Source: Actinocatenispora sp963805605
GTDB lineage: Bacteria; Actinomycetota; Actinomycetes; Mycobacteriales; Micromonosporaceae
Direction of reading: 5' to 3'
Assembly: GCA_963805605.1 (NCBI GenBank)
Contig: CAWDUX010000003.1
Coordinates: 496,001-560,000 of the forward strand
DNA length: 64,000 bases
The translations under genes were made by a program, and so were the position numbers. Positions 1 to 8,062 of the stretch are shown piece by piece; within the stretch, counting starts at the first letter, position 1; each line of letters starts with the position of its first letter. The notes below the pieces were generated by a model. The model did not search any database. It was not told the DNA's origin and was given only the letters and a program-made list of their open reading frames with translations.

Positions 1-1
1 A

Positions 2-145
2 CACGCGGTCGGGCACGGGATCGGTCTGGCGCTGGCCCGCAGTCTGGCTGAGGCGGAAGGCGGTCGGCTGAATCTGACCCGTCCGGTTCCGCCGGTGTTC
101 ACGCTGCTACTGCCGGAGCGGCGGGCAGACCAGCCGGAGCGGTAG
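2..145 (+). CDS. C-terminal fragment of a sensor histidine kinase
   Basis: Only the last 47 residues are inside the window; the gene begins upstream. The readable part, GHGIGLALARSLAEAEGG followed by a short beta segment and LLLPE, is the G2 box and last strands of a GHKL ATPase domain as found in two-component histidine kinases. That domain binds ATP and phosphorylates the kinase histidine. The sensor and HisKA portions cannot be seen, so the signal is unknown. It ends 37 bases before a small membrane protein gene on the same strand. Confidence 0.7.
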   Translation, partial: HAVGHGIGLALARSLAEAEGGRLNLTRPVPPVFTLLLPERRADQPER

Positions 146-182
146 TCATCGGATGTGAGTCATTGTCGGCGGGGAGGGCAAC

Positions 183-545
183 GTGGTACGACGCTGGTGG
201 GCGCCCGGTGATCCGCGGTTGCCGTGGGAGCTGTCCGGTGGTGTCACGCTACTGGGCGGATTGCCGTTTGGCGTGGTGTGCGCGCTGGCCATCCCGCACC
301 ATCCGGCTATCTCGCTGGTCCTGTTCGCCATCCTGGTCACGCTGCTCGGCTGGTTCAGCACGCTCGGTGGGGGCCTGCTCGCCGGGCTGCTGGGCTGGTT
401 GTGCCTGACCGGTTTCGTGGTGAACTCCGACGGCCAGCTGCACTGGCACGGACCGGCGGACGCGCTGCGTGCTGGTCTGCTGCTGGCGGCCGGGGTCGGG
501 GCGGCCGGCGCGCATGCACTACAGCTCGGTCGCCGGGCCCGGTAG
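183..545 (+). CDS. Small hydrophobic membrane protein, function unknown
   Basis: This 120-residue protein starts with GTG, with a GGGGAGGG ribosome binding site just upstream. Roughly residues 17-75 form two or three closely packed hydrophobic segments rich in Leu, Gly and Val. A polar stretch follows (NSDGQLHWHG), then another hydrophobic segment near residues 93-112 and an RRAR tail. The pattern is that of a small inner-membrane protein with about four helices. Its position directly behind a histidine kinase gene suggests co-transcription, but no family was recognised and no function is assigned. Its end overlaps the 3' end of the opposing epimerase gene. Confidence 0.6.
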   Translation: MVRRWWAPGDPRLPWELSGGVTLLGGLPFGVVCALAIPHHPAISLVLFAILVTLLGWFSTLGGGLLAGLLGWLCLTGFVVNSDGQLHWHGPADALRAGLLLAAGVGAAGAHALQLGRRAR

Positions 546-1349
546 GCCGAGCGGTGTGCTGCAGAACTCGCCACCGACCCGTTCGTCGGGCAGCGGGTCG
601 GCCTCCGATCCGCCGGTGATCTGCGCGGCATAGGCCTCGGCGTCGTCGGTCGGGGCGAAACCCAAGCGGGCGCCGAGTTCAGGCGACCACCAGGACCGGG
701 AGTTCGCCGACACGCCCCAGACGAGCCGGAAGCCGGACTGGTCGGTGGTGAGCGCCGCCTCGACCAGACGACCCATGTCGTCGGGTGACAACCAGTTGCT
801 CAGGTTGCGTCGGTCGAACGGACGGCCGGCGCACGCGCCGATCCGCAGGCAGACGACATCCATCCCGAACCGGTCGGTGTAGAGCCGGCCGAGCGACTCG
901 ATGGCCGCCTTGCTCCAGCCGTAGTAGGTGTCCGGGCGCGGCGGCAGATCACCGGGCAGACCGCCGGCCGGTGCGGCGGCCCGCTCGGCGAAACCGACCG
1001 CATGGTTGCTGGAGGCGAGCACCACCCGGGTGATCCCGGCCGCGCGGGCGGCCTCCAGTACGCACCAGGTGCCGTGCACATTGGTGTGCAGGATGTCCGA
1101 CCACGCCGCCTCCCGGGGGATTCCGGCCAGGTGTACGACGGCATCCATCCCCGCGCAGGCGGTCCGCAGCACGTCAGGGTCGGTCACCGACCCGGTGTGG
1201 ATCTCGACCGGCTCGTCGCCGCGCGGCGCAGCCGCGGGCACCACGTCGAGCAGCCGCAGGCTACGGCCGGGTCGGCCCAGCCGGTCGCGCAGCATGCCGC
1301 CGATGTCGCCGGCCGCGCCGGTGACGAGCACCCGTCGTAGTTTGGTCAT
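519..1349 (-). CDS. NAD-dependent uronate dehydrogenase-like epimerase/dehydratase family protein
   Basis: This 276-residue extended SDR protein has an N-terminal Rossmann motif VLVTGAAGDIGG and the catalytic YYGWSK (Tyr-x3-Lys). It also carries a CAGRPFDRRNLSNWLSPDD segment like that of bacterial uronate dehydrogenases, and its length is usual for them. Such enzymes oxidise D-galacturonate or D-glucuronate to the aldaric acid lactone with NAD. The ATG at 1349 was chosen over an upstream in-frame ATG because GGAGG precedes it and the protein core begins there. Divergent from it lies a glucarate dehydratase remnant, the next enzyme of the same oxidative uronate route, which supports the assignment. 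Substrate specificity remains inferred. Confidence 0.72.
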   Translation of the reverse strand: MTKLRRVLVTGAAGDIGGMLRDRLGRPGRSLRLLDVVPAAAPRGDEPVEIHTGSVTDPDVLRTACAGMDAVVHLAGIPREAAWSDILHTNVHGTWCVLEAARAAGITRVVLASSNHAVGFAERAAAPAGGLPGDLPPRPDTYYGWSKAAIESLGRLYTDRFGMDVVCLRIGACAGRPFDRRNLSNWLSPDDMGRLVEAALTTDQSGFRLVWGVSANSRSWWSPELGARLGFAPTDDAEAYAAQITGGSEADPLPDERVGGEFCSTPLGLPGPATEL

Positions 1350-1531
1350 CCTGGCCTCCGGTCGTGGTGGCGGTGTGGTGACCGGCACCGGCCGGGGCGG
1401 CGTCGGGCTGCACCTCATCGGGCAATCTGACCGTATCCCAATGGAAGAAGTTGTCCGCATGCTGGACGAAGAGGCCGAGTCGGCGTCACTCCGGTCGCCC
1501 TCGCGGGCCCGCCACTGCTCAACCGGCCGCG

Positions 1532-1879
1532 ATGTGTGCCACCTTCAATCTCGGCCCGGCCATGCACTCCAATTCGCGCCTGGGCATTAGCCTGGCCGCC
1601 ATGGTGCACCTGGCCGCCGCGACACCGACCCCGTCGTACGCGTGTGACACACATTTCCCGCCGGAGGGTGAGGATGTGGTCGTCGTCGATGCGCTGCCAT
1701 TACGTTGCGGCGCGGTCGCCGTACCGGATGCGCCCGGGCCGGGGGTGACACCGGACCCGGCGGCGTCGGACCGGATGCACGGCCGCTACCTGGAATGTGG
1801 GATCGCCACCACCCGTGACGACGCCGCATACCTGCACGGTGTCCAGCCGAACTTCGTGCCGCGCCGGGTCACCTGGTGA
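1532..1879 (+). pseudogene. 3' remnant of a glucarate dehydratase-like gene (enolase superfamily)
   Basis: The frame encodes only the last ~115 residues of a glucarate dehydratase-like protein; the family is usually 430-450 residues. Recognisable parts are the HSNSRLGISLAAM segment (HSNSHLGISL in the family), the YACDTHFP strand and the RYLECGIATTRDDAAYL tail. The N-terminal capping domain and nearly all of the barrel with its metal ligands are absent, and no other upstream frame encodes them. Several otherwise conserved Leu positions are Pro or Ser (GPAMHS, GPGVTPDPAAS), as expected of relaxed constraint. No convincing ribosome binding site precedes any start. It overlaps the following gene by 4 nt, so the original operon junction survived the loss of the 5' part. 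Confidence 0.75.
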
Positions 1880-3054
1880 GCGTGCGACTGGTCGGGTACG
1901 CCTACCCCTGGGACGTGCTCGGCGACCCCGCGTTCCCGGCCAGGGTGAAGGCGCTCGGGATCGCCGAGGTGTGCCTTGCGGCCAGCTACCACTCGGTGCG
2001 GGCAGCGACCCCGCTGCACCCCGGGCATCTGATCGTGGATGCCCGGGACGCGGCGCTCTACCGTCCGGTACGCCAGCGGGTCTGGGGCCAGCGCCGACTG
2101 GTGCCGGCGTCGGCGGACTGGGTGGCCGGTGACGACCCGTTCGGTGCCGCGGCCGCCCGTCTGCGGGCGGCCCGCATCGCTGTGTCGGCCTGGATCGTGC
2201 TGGCCCACAGCACCAGGTCCGGGACCGCCTGCCCGGAGCTGGCGGTACGCAACTGCGCCGGCGACCGGTACCCGTACGCGCTGTGTCCCAGCCATCCGGA
2301 GGTACGCGACCACGCCGCGACGCTGACCGCCGAGGTGTTGCGCGGCGTACCGGTCACCGGGGTGTCGCTGGAGGGTTGCGGGCAACTGGGTGTGGCGCAC
2401 CAGGACCGGCATGACAAGACCCAGGGGGTCTTCCCGCCGGCGGCGCAACGGCTGCTGTCGGTCTGCTGCTGCCCGCGCTGCCTGGCCGGCTGGGCCGAGC
2501 GTGGTCAGGACCCGGAGCAGGTGATGTCGCGGCTCACCACCGGGGTGCGTGCGGTGCTGGACGGTGCGGTGCGCGCCGACGCGTCGGTACCGGAACTGTT
2601 GGGTGAGCGGATCGCCGAACTGGTGCTGGCGACCCGGCGCGACGCCGCCGACGCACTGCGCGGGGTGGTCCTCGACGCCGTCGCCGACACTGCCGGCGGC
2701 CTGCCGGTCACCCTGCACGCGGTACCCGACCGGTGGGCCACCGGCTCATCCGTGGCCTGCGTTACCGGCAGCGTGCCGGGGGTGCGGACCGTGCTCGTAC
2801 CGGCCTGGCCGACGACCCCGGAGAGCGTCGAACTGGTCGCCCGGGCCCGAGCGATGCTGGACGAGTCGGTCACGGTGGGCGCGTACCTGACCGTACTGCC
2901 GCCGGCCGAACCCGACGCGGTCATCGACCATGCCGGCGCGCTCCTGGGTTCGGGCGCGGCGGAGCTGCACCTGTACCACCTCGGCCTCGCCCCACCCAGC
3001 GGCCAGCGGCTGCTGGCCGAGATCGTCCGTCGCTGCGGCACCGAGGACCTGTGA
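1876..3054 (+). CDS. Hypothetical protein, possibly TIM-barrel-like, of the uronate/glucarate locus
   Basis: This 392-residue protein starts with GTG at 1876, sharing 4 nt with the end of the glucarate dehydratase remnant. No named family was recognised with certainty. Alternating hydrophobic strands and helices (for example ALGIAEVCLAASYHS, RIAVSAWIVLA and VTGVSLEGCGQ) resemble an alpha/beta barrel. Residues 197-202 are CCCPRC followed by LAGW, reminiscent of the C-x-C-P-x-C element in several barrel-type putative glycosidases. No signal peptide or membrane helix is visible, so it is probably cytoplasmic. Its neighbours suggest a role with sugar acids or uronate oligosaccharides; this is inference. 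The dehydratase remnant upstream means it may now depend on read-through or a new promoter. Confidence 0.6.
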   Translation: MSVRLVGYAYPWDVLGDPAFPARVKALGIAEVCLAASYHSVRAATPLHPGHLIVDARDAALYRPVRQRVWGQRRLVPASADWVAGDDPFGAAAARLRAARIAVSAWIVLAHSTRSGTACPELAVRNCAGDRYPYALCPSHPEVRDHAATLTAEVLRGVPVTGVSLEGCGQLGVAHQDRHDKTQGVFPPAAQRLLSVCCCPRCLAGWAERGQDPEQVMSRLTTGVRAVLDGAVRADASVPELLGERIAELVLATRRDAADALRGVVLDAVADTAGGLPVTLHAVPDRWATGSSVACVTGSVPGVRTVLVPAWPTTPESVELVARARAMLDESVTVGAYLTVLPPAEPDAVIDHAGALLGSGAAELHLYHLGLAPPSGQRLLAEIVRRCGTEDL

Positions 3055-3240
3055 GCGGCCCGCCGAGCCGCGGCCGGTCAGGCTGTGCGACGCCAGCCAC
3101 AGGCGAGTCGGAGGCCGGGGCCCCAGCAGTGTGCGCAGCACGAGCCGGGTGGCGGATGCCTGTGATGGCACTGGTTCTCGTGGTGACCGCCGACTACTAC
3201 GGCCGGACGCTGCTGGCCTGAGCACCCGAGGGCATGCTCG

Positions 3241-3804
3241 TCACTGTTTCGCGGCGCTGAAATGGCGTACCGGCATCGCGACCCGGGCCCGGTGCCGCTC
3301 CACCAGCAGACCGGCCGCGACGATCGCGACCGAAGCGGCCAGCGCGATCGCCAGCCCTGGTACGCCGGTCACACTCGCAGCCAGTACTGCGGCGATCAGC
3401 AGTACACCCAGATGCAGTGACTGGTCGACCAGATACGGTCCTTCCACCCAGTCGTGGGCGCCCTTGACCGACAGGAACCAGCGGACCACCCAGCGGCGGT
3501 CGATCACAGCATGGGTCGAGGCCGAGACGGCGAGGGCGGCGATCGCGCCGACCGGGTGCAGCGGGGCGACGAGTGCGACCAGCGCGAGGCAGGCGGCCTG
3601 CGTGGCGGTGTACACAGCGACGTGTCGCGCGCACCAGGACCAGCCGCGCCACGGGTGCGCGCCGCGGGCCAGTTCCGCGGTCCCCGGGGCGCTCTTGCCG
3701 GTCGCCGCCGCAGTGCTCTGGAACGGATGATCACCCAGATGGTGGCCGGCGAACAGGGCCACGTACGCGACGGCCGCCACGGCTGCGGTCTCGACATTCG
3801 GCAT
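3241..3804 (-). CDS. DUF3307-like membrane protein
   Basis: This 187-residue integral membrane protein starts at an ATG preceded by AAGGAGC at good spacing; a longer frame upstream lacks such a site. Hydrophobic helices lie near residues 7-24, 60-80, 85-103, 128-150 and 152-168. The FAGHHLGDHPFQ motif near the N-terminus and the HAVIDRRW motif in the middle are typical of DUF3307-type proteins, whose function is not established. The gene stands alone: the nearest gene upstream on the same strand ends 350 bases away, across a stretch holding a palindromic operator-like sequence. Nothing indicates a substrate. Confidence 0.65.
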   Translation of the reverse strand: MPNVETAAVAAVAYVALFAGHHLGDHPFQSTAAATGKSAPGTAELARGAHPWRGWSWCARHVAVYTATQAACLALVALVAPLHPVGAIAALAVSASTHAVIDRRWVVRWFLSVKGAHDWVEGPYLVDQSLHLGVLLIAAVLAASVTGVPGLAIALAASVAIVAAGLLVERHRARVAMPVRHFSAAKQ

Positions 3805-4154
3805 GGTGGTGGTGCTCCTTCCCCCCGGTAGGCCCGCCCCGACTACTGTCTGCCGGCGGTGCTGACCAGAACCCACCGCCCTGAGTAAATGGTGCGGCCG
3901 ATCGGGCGGTCATGGTGTCCTGAGGGGGACAGATGATGCGTGCCGTTCATCACCGATAGTGATCCATCGCTCACGTCATCGCTCGAGTGGGTGAACCGGA
4001 AGTCTTGTTGTACAACGCATCGGTCGGACCAACCGATATGAGGATGCCCGCGTTTATCATCACGATGAGTTGCGGCTGTGTCGTATGTCAGACCGTCGCC
4101 CGGCCTGCCCGTTGACCTGCCCTGCCCGGTTCGCGCGACCGGTACGCCGGATCG
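3805..4154. other. 350-bp intergenic region with no gene
   Basis: No frame here has coding character. The part from about 3940 to 4090 is less GC-rich than the surroundings and is the likely promoter region of the membrane protein gene reading left from 3804. It contains a GTTGTACAAC palindrome (see 4005-4015) and a TCGGT/ACCGA inverted repeat at about 4020-4036. No transposon ends, tRNA or attachment-site repeats were seen. Confidence 0.6.
4005..4015. promoter_or_regulatory. GntR/FadR-type operator-like palindrome
   Basis: TTGTTGTACAA matches the TNGTNNNACNA consensus of FadR-subfamily GntR regulators exactly and sits within a GTTGTACAAC palindrome. It lies about 200 bp upstream of the leftward membrane protein gene at 3804. 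No GntR regulator gene is in the window, so the binding protein is unknown, and a chance match cannot be excluded. Confidence 0.35.
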
Positions 4155-4910
4155 CTACCGCCCGCCGCTGGTCGCGAGGATCGCGCCGGTGACATAGGAA
4201 GCCTCCGCGGACAGCAGCCACAGCACCGCCGCCGCGATCTCCGCGGGTTGCCCCGGGCGGCCCAGCGGTATCCCATCGGCCATCCGCCGCAGCCGGTCCG
4301 GTACCCCGGCCTCGGCGTGCAGGCCGGTGTCGATCAGGCCGGGCGCGACCGCGTTGACCCGCACATCCTCGCGACCGACCTCCGCCGCGAGCCCTATCGT
4401 CAGGGTGTCCATCGCGCCCTTGGTCGCCGCATAGTGCACCCATTCACCAGGGCTGCCCAGTACCGCGGCCCGGGACGAGACATTGACGATGGCGCCACCG
4501 CTACCGCCGTGGCGGGTGGACATCCGGCGTACCGCTTCCCGGGCGCACAACAGCGCCCCGGTGACGTTGACATCGACGACTCGGCGCAGCGTGTCGGTGT
4601 CCAGTTCGTCGAGTCGGCCGTGGGATCCGACGATGCCGGCATTGTTGACCAGTGCGCTCACCGGACCGAGGCGCTGTGTAGCGGTGTCGTACAACCGCTG
4701 CACCGCATCGGCGTCGGAGACGTCCGCCCGTACCGCGACGGCACGACCGCCGCTGGCTTCCAGCTCGGCGACCAGCGACTCCGCCGTGGTGGCCCGGTCA
4801 CGGTAGTTGACCACCACCGCGTACCCGGCGGTGACCGCCTGTCGGCAGACCTCGGCACCGATGCCTCGTCCGCCACCGGTCACCAGGAGCACTCTGCCGC
4901 TCATCGTCAC
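4155..4910 (-). CDS. SDR family NAD(P)-dependent oxidoreductase
   Basis: This 251-residue classical short-chain dehydrogenase has the TGGGRGIG cofactor loop near residue 11, NNAG near residue 87, the catalytic Ser in IVNVSSRAA, Tyr-x3-Lys (YAATK) and the PG motif (VAPGLIDTG). The segment VVNYRDRAT after the second strand, with an Arg, fits NADP(H) preference in the FabG-like branch; that is inference. The GTG at 4910 has GAAGG six bases upstream, whereas the internal ATG at 4904 would be twelve bases away, so GTG is preferred. It reads leftwards as a single gene. The substrate cannot be deduced: FabG-like acyl, sugar and steroid dehydrogenases share these motifs. Confidence 0.8.
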   Translation of the reverse strand: MTMSGRVLLVTGGGRGIGAEVCRQAVTAGYAVVVNYRDRATTAESLVAELEASGGRAVAVRADVSDADAVQRLYDTATQRLGPVSALVNNAGIVGSHGRLDELDTDTLRRVVDVNVTGALLCAREAVRRMSTRHGGSGGAIVNVSSRAAVLGSPGEWVHYAATKGAMDTLTIGLAAEVGREDVRVNAVAPGLIDTGLHAEAGVPDRLRRMADGIPLGRPGQPAEIAAAVLWLLSAEASYVTGAILATSGGR

Positions 4911-5016
4911 GTTGCGCCTTCCGCTCGGGCCACCGGGAACGGCCGACCCGTTCGTCGGCCAGCCGGAGTGTACCGGTGGGCATCCGGCCGGACGGGACCC
5001 TGCCGTGCGCGGTCGG

Positions 5017-5061
5017 ACGCGGTCGTGCGCCGGGAACCAGAGGCCCGGCGCACGACCGCGT
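5017..5061 (-). terminator. Rho-independent-like hairpin after aceA
   Basis: A perfect 18-bp stem (5017-5034 with 5044-5061) encloses a 9-nt loop and begins 6 bp beyond the aceA stop codon. No U-run follows, as is common for actinomycete terminators. Confidence 0.75.
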
Positions 5062-5066
5062 AAACG

Positions 5067-6449
5067 TCAGGATGCCTGGGCGAGCCTGCCGTTGCGGTTG
5101 TTGAACTGTTCGGTCTCGGTCGAGCCGGCCAGTGCGGTGGTGGAGGACTGCGGCGAGATCGCGGTACTGACCAGATCGAAGTAGCCGGTCCCGACCTCCC
5201 GCTGATGCCGGGTGGCGGTGTAGCCCTCGGACTCCGCGGCGAACTCGGCCTCCTGCAGGTCGACGTAGGCGCTCATCCCGCGTTCGGCGTAACCGCGCGC
5301 CAGGTCGAACATGCCGTGGTTGAGGGCGTGGAAGCCGGCCAGCGTGATGAACTGGAAGGTGTATCCCATCGCCGCCAGCTCACGTTGGAAGCGGGCTATC
5401 GTCGCGTCGTCCAGGTGCGCCTTCCAGTTGAACGACGGTGAGCAGTTGTAGGCCAGCATCTGGTCGGGGTACTGCCGCTTGATCTTCTCGGCGAACTCGC
5501 GCGCGACCCCCAGATCGGGCTTGGAGGTCTCCATCCACAGCAGGTCGGAGTACGTGGCGTAGGCCAGACCGCGGGCCACGCAGGAGTCCAACCCGTTGCG
5601 CACCTTGTAGAAGCCTTCCGCGGTGCGTTCCCCGGTGAGGAACTGCTGGTCCCGTTCGTCGACATCGGAGGTGACCAGGGTGGCGGCCTGCGCGTCCGTG
5701 CGGGCCACCAGGATGCTCGGCACACCGGACACGTCCGCGGCCAGTCGGGCCGCATTGAGGGTACGGATGTGCTGTGAGGTCGGCACCAGCACCTTGCCGC
5801 CCAGATGCCCGCACTTCTTCTCCGAGGCCAACTGGTCCTCGAAGTGCACGCCGGCAGCGCCGGCCGCGATCATCGCCCGCATGAGTTCGTAGGCGTTGAG
5901 CGGGCCACCGAAACCGGCCTCGGCATCGGCCACGATCGGTGCGAGCCAGTGCAACTGCTCCTCGGCGTCCTCGCCCTTGCCGTCCTGGCGCTCGGCCCAG
6001 CTGATCTGGTCGGCGCGCAGCAGCGCGTTGTTGATCCGACGCACCACCTGCGGCACCGAGTTGACCGGGTAGAGGCTCTGGTCCGGGTAGGTCTGACCGG
6101 ACTGGTTGGCGTCCGCGGCGACCTGCCAACCGGACAGGTAGATCGCCTGTAGGCCGGCACGCACCATCTGCACGGCCTGGCCGCCGGTGAGGGCACCCAG
6201 CGCGGGGATGAACCGTTCGCCGCGCAGCAACCGCCACAGCCGGCGGGCGCCCAGCCGGGCCAGCGTGTGCTCCTCCTGCACAGAGCCGCAGAGCCGCACC
6301 ACGTCCTCGGCCGAGTAGTCGCGGGTCACCCCGTACCAGCGGGGGTCGGTCTGCCAGTGTCGGCGCAACTGGTCCGCCTTGTTGCGGGCGGTCGTCGGTG
6401 TCTGCGGCTGATCATCGTGGGTGATCGCGCTCTGGGTGCTGGTCGACAT
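5067..6449 (-). CDS. aceA: Isocitrate lyase
   Basis: This 460-residue cytoplasmic enzyme cleaves isocitrate to glyoxylate and succinate, the first step of the glyoxylate shunt used on acetate and fatty acids. The signature KKCGH is at residues 211-215 with catalytic Cys213. It is preceded by VHFEDQLASE and the Mg-binding region DAEAGFGGPLNAYE, and followed by VARTDAQAA and the YNCSPSFNW segment of the active-site closure. The length suits the short, prokaryotic AceA class. The ATG start at 6449 has GGAGG upstream. Divergent from it is the RamB-type regulator that represses aceA in Corynebacterium and Mycobacterium, and the intergenic region carries an overlapping pair of palindromes. Confidence 0.96.
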   Translation of the reverse strand: MSTSTQSAITHDDQPQTPTTARNKADQLRRHWQTDPRWYGVTRDYSAEDVVRLCGSVQEEHTLARLGARRLWRLLRGERFIPALGALTGGQAVQMVRAGLQAIYLSGWQVAADANQSGQTYPDQSLYPVNSVPQVVRRINNALLRADQISWAERQDGKGEDAEEQLHWLAPIVADAEAGFGGPLNAYELMRAMIAAGAAGVHFEDQLASEKKCGHLGGKVLVPTSQHIRTLNAARLAADVSGVPSILVARTDAQAATLVTSDVDERDQQFLTGERTAEGFYKVRNGLDSCVARGLAYATYSDLLWMETSKPDLGVAREFAEKIKRQYPDQMLAYNCSPSFNWKAHLDDATIARFQRELAAMGYTFQFITLAGFHALNHGMFDLARGYAERGMSAYVDLQEAEFAAESEGYTATRHQREVGTGYFDLVSTAISPQSSTTALAGSTETEQFNNRNGRLAQAS

Positions 6450-6550
6450 GGCGACTGCCTCCTTCGTGCCGGCCGGGGCACGGTCGGTTCTGCTGGTACC
6501 ACCGAGTGTGTGAGCTGACGGTGCCGAACCCTAGAGCTTTCCGATATGAA

Positions 6551-6579
6551 GAACTGCAAAAGTTCAGCTAAGGTGAACT
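6551..6579. promoter_or_regulatory. RamB-like operator between aceA and ramB
   Basis: Two overlapping inverted repeats lie just before ramB: GAACT-N5-AGTTC at 6551-6565 and AGTTCA-N7-TGAACT at 6561-6579. Read on the minus strand, the first contains ACTTTTGCAG, close to the AACTTTGCAAA-type site described for RamB of Corynebacterium glutamicum. The second repeat covers the ramB ribosome binding site (AAGGTG). Bound regulator could therefore block ramB translation initiation or transcription as well as act on the divergent aceA promoter. Confidence 0.6.
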
Positions 6580-6580
6580 C

Positions 6581-8050
6581 ATGGCGAAGTTGGCTCAGGA
6601 AGAAAATAAGAAATTTGCGGAAGAGCTTGATCTGGCTACTTTCGGGCAGCGACTACGACACCTGCGCAATCAGGCGGGACTGACCCTCGCCGAACTCGGC
6701 CGCCGGGTCGGACGGGCTCCCTCGCAACTGTCGATGCTGGAGAACGGCAAGGTAGAACCCCGGCTGTCGCTGCTCACCGCGCTGGCCACCGAACTCGGAG
6801 TCGGGCTCGACGAACTGCTCTCCCGGCAGCCCCCCACCCGCCGCGCGCAATTGGAACTCGCGCTCGACGCCGCCCAACGCGAGCCGTTGTACACCCGACT
6901 GGGCCTGCCCGCCCTGCGGGTCGGTAAACGGGTACCCACCGACGTACTGGAACATCTCGTCGGCCTCTACACGGAGTTGCAACGCCGGGAGTCCCGGCCC
7001 ACCGGGACCCCCGAGGACGCCCGGATCGCCAACGCGCAACTGCGGACCGAAATGCGGGAACGCAGCAACTATTTCGCCGGTATCGAAGGGCTGGCCGACC
7101 AGCACCTGGAAGCCGTCGGCTACTCGGGTGGTCCGGTCTCCGAGGGCATGTTGCAGTCGCTGGTCACCCATTCCGGTTTCAGCTTGCGCTACGTCGCCGA
7201 TCTCCCCCGATCGGTCCGATCGGTCACCGACCTGCGTCACCGCCGCATCTACCTGGCCAGGGCATCGTTCGGCATGCACACCCCGCGCACCGTGCTGTTG
7301 CAGACGCTCGGTCACTTCCTGCTCGGTCACAGCCAGCCCCGCGACTTCGCCGACTTTCTGCGCCAACGGGTCGAGGCGAACTACTTCGCCGCCGCCGTAC
7401 TGGTACCGGAGAAATCGGCCGCACCGTTCCTCCGGCAGGCCAGGACTGCCCGGGATCTGTCCGTGGAGGATCTGCGGGACCTGTTCGCGGTCTCCTACGA
7501 GATGGCCGCGCACCGTTTCACCAATCTGGCCACCCGCCACCTCGACCTGCGGTGCCACTTCACCAAGAACGACGAATCCGGCGTCATCTACAAGGCCTAC
7601 GCCAACGACGGGCTGGTCTTCCCGACCGACGCCACCGGCGCGATCGAGGGCCAACGGATGTGCCGGTACTGGAGCGGCCGGCAGGTGTTCGCCGCACCGG
7701 ACCGCTTCTCGATCCACTACCAGTACACCGACAAGCCGAACGGCACCCACTGGTGCGCCGCGTATGTCGACCCGAGCCGGGAACGCAACTTCGCGATCAC
7801 ACTCGGCGTGCCGTACGAGGACTCCCGCTGGTTCCGCGGCCGGGAGACGACCAACACGGCCCGCTCCGCCTGCCCGGACGGGGAGTGCTGTCGGCGCCCG
7901 CCGGCGGAACTGGCCCGGCGCTGGGACCGGATGGCCTGGCCGTCGGCCCGGGCGCACTCGCACGTGCTGGCCGCACTGCCACCGGGGGTCTTCCCGGGCG
8001 TGGACGAAACCGACGTCTACACCTTCCTGGACCGGCATGCGCGCGGCTGA
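6581..8050 (+). CDS. ramB: RamB-type short-chain fatty acyl transcriptional regulator
   Basis: This 489-residue regulator of acetate and glyoxylate-shunt genes has an XRE-type helix-turn-helix at residues 21-79 (TLAELGRRVGRAPSQLSMLE). A central IrrE/DUF955-like region follows, in which the zinc-peptidase signature is degenerate (LGHFLLGH instead of HExxH). The C-terminal domain is Cys-rich and of ScfR type, containing CRYWSGRQVFA and ACPDGECCRRPP. This architecture and length match RamB of Corynebacterium and Mycobacterium (Rv0465c type). The ATG start has AAGGTG eight bases upstream, inside a palindrome that probably mediates autoregulation. Divergence from aceA fits its expected role as repressor of isocitrate lyase. 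It converges on the next gene with a 12-bp gap. Confidence 0.93.
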   Translation: MAKLAQEENKKFAEELDLATFGQRLRHLRNQAGLTLAELGRRVGRAPSQLSMLENGKVEPRLSLLTALATELGVGLDELLSRQPPTRRAQLELALDAAQREPLYTRLGLPALRVGKRVPTDVLEHLVGLYTELQRRESRPTGTPEDARIANAQLRTEMRERSNYFAGIEGLADQHLEAVGYSGGPVSEGMLQSLVTHSGFSLRYVADLPRSVRSVTDLRHRRIYLARASFGMHTPRTVLLQTLGHFLLGHSQPRDFADFLRQRVEANYFAAAVLVPEKSAAPFLRQARTARDLSVEDLRDLFAVSYEMAAHRFTNLATRHLDLRCHFTKNDESGVIYKAYANDGLVFPTDATGAIEGQRMCRYWSGRQVFAAPDRFSIHYQYTDKPNGTHWCAAYVDPSRERNFAITLGVPYEDSRWFRGRETTNTARSACPDGECCRRPPAELARRWDRMAWPSARAHSHVLAALPPGVFPGVDETDVYTFLDRHARG

Positions 8051-8062
8051 TCGGGTCGCGGG

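Noticed and set aside
3055..3240. Short frame ending near 3221 with a hydrophobic end as a small gene
   Set aside because: No ribosome binding site or conserved feature; the hydrophobic stretch is only about 15 residues.
6581..8050. XRE plus IrrE-like protein as part of a toxin-antitoxin or prophage system
   Set aside because: The full architecture with the C-terminal ScfR domain and the divergent aceA identify it as RamB.
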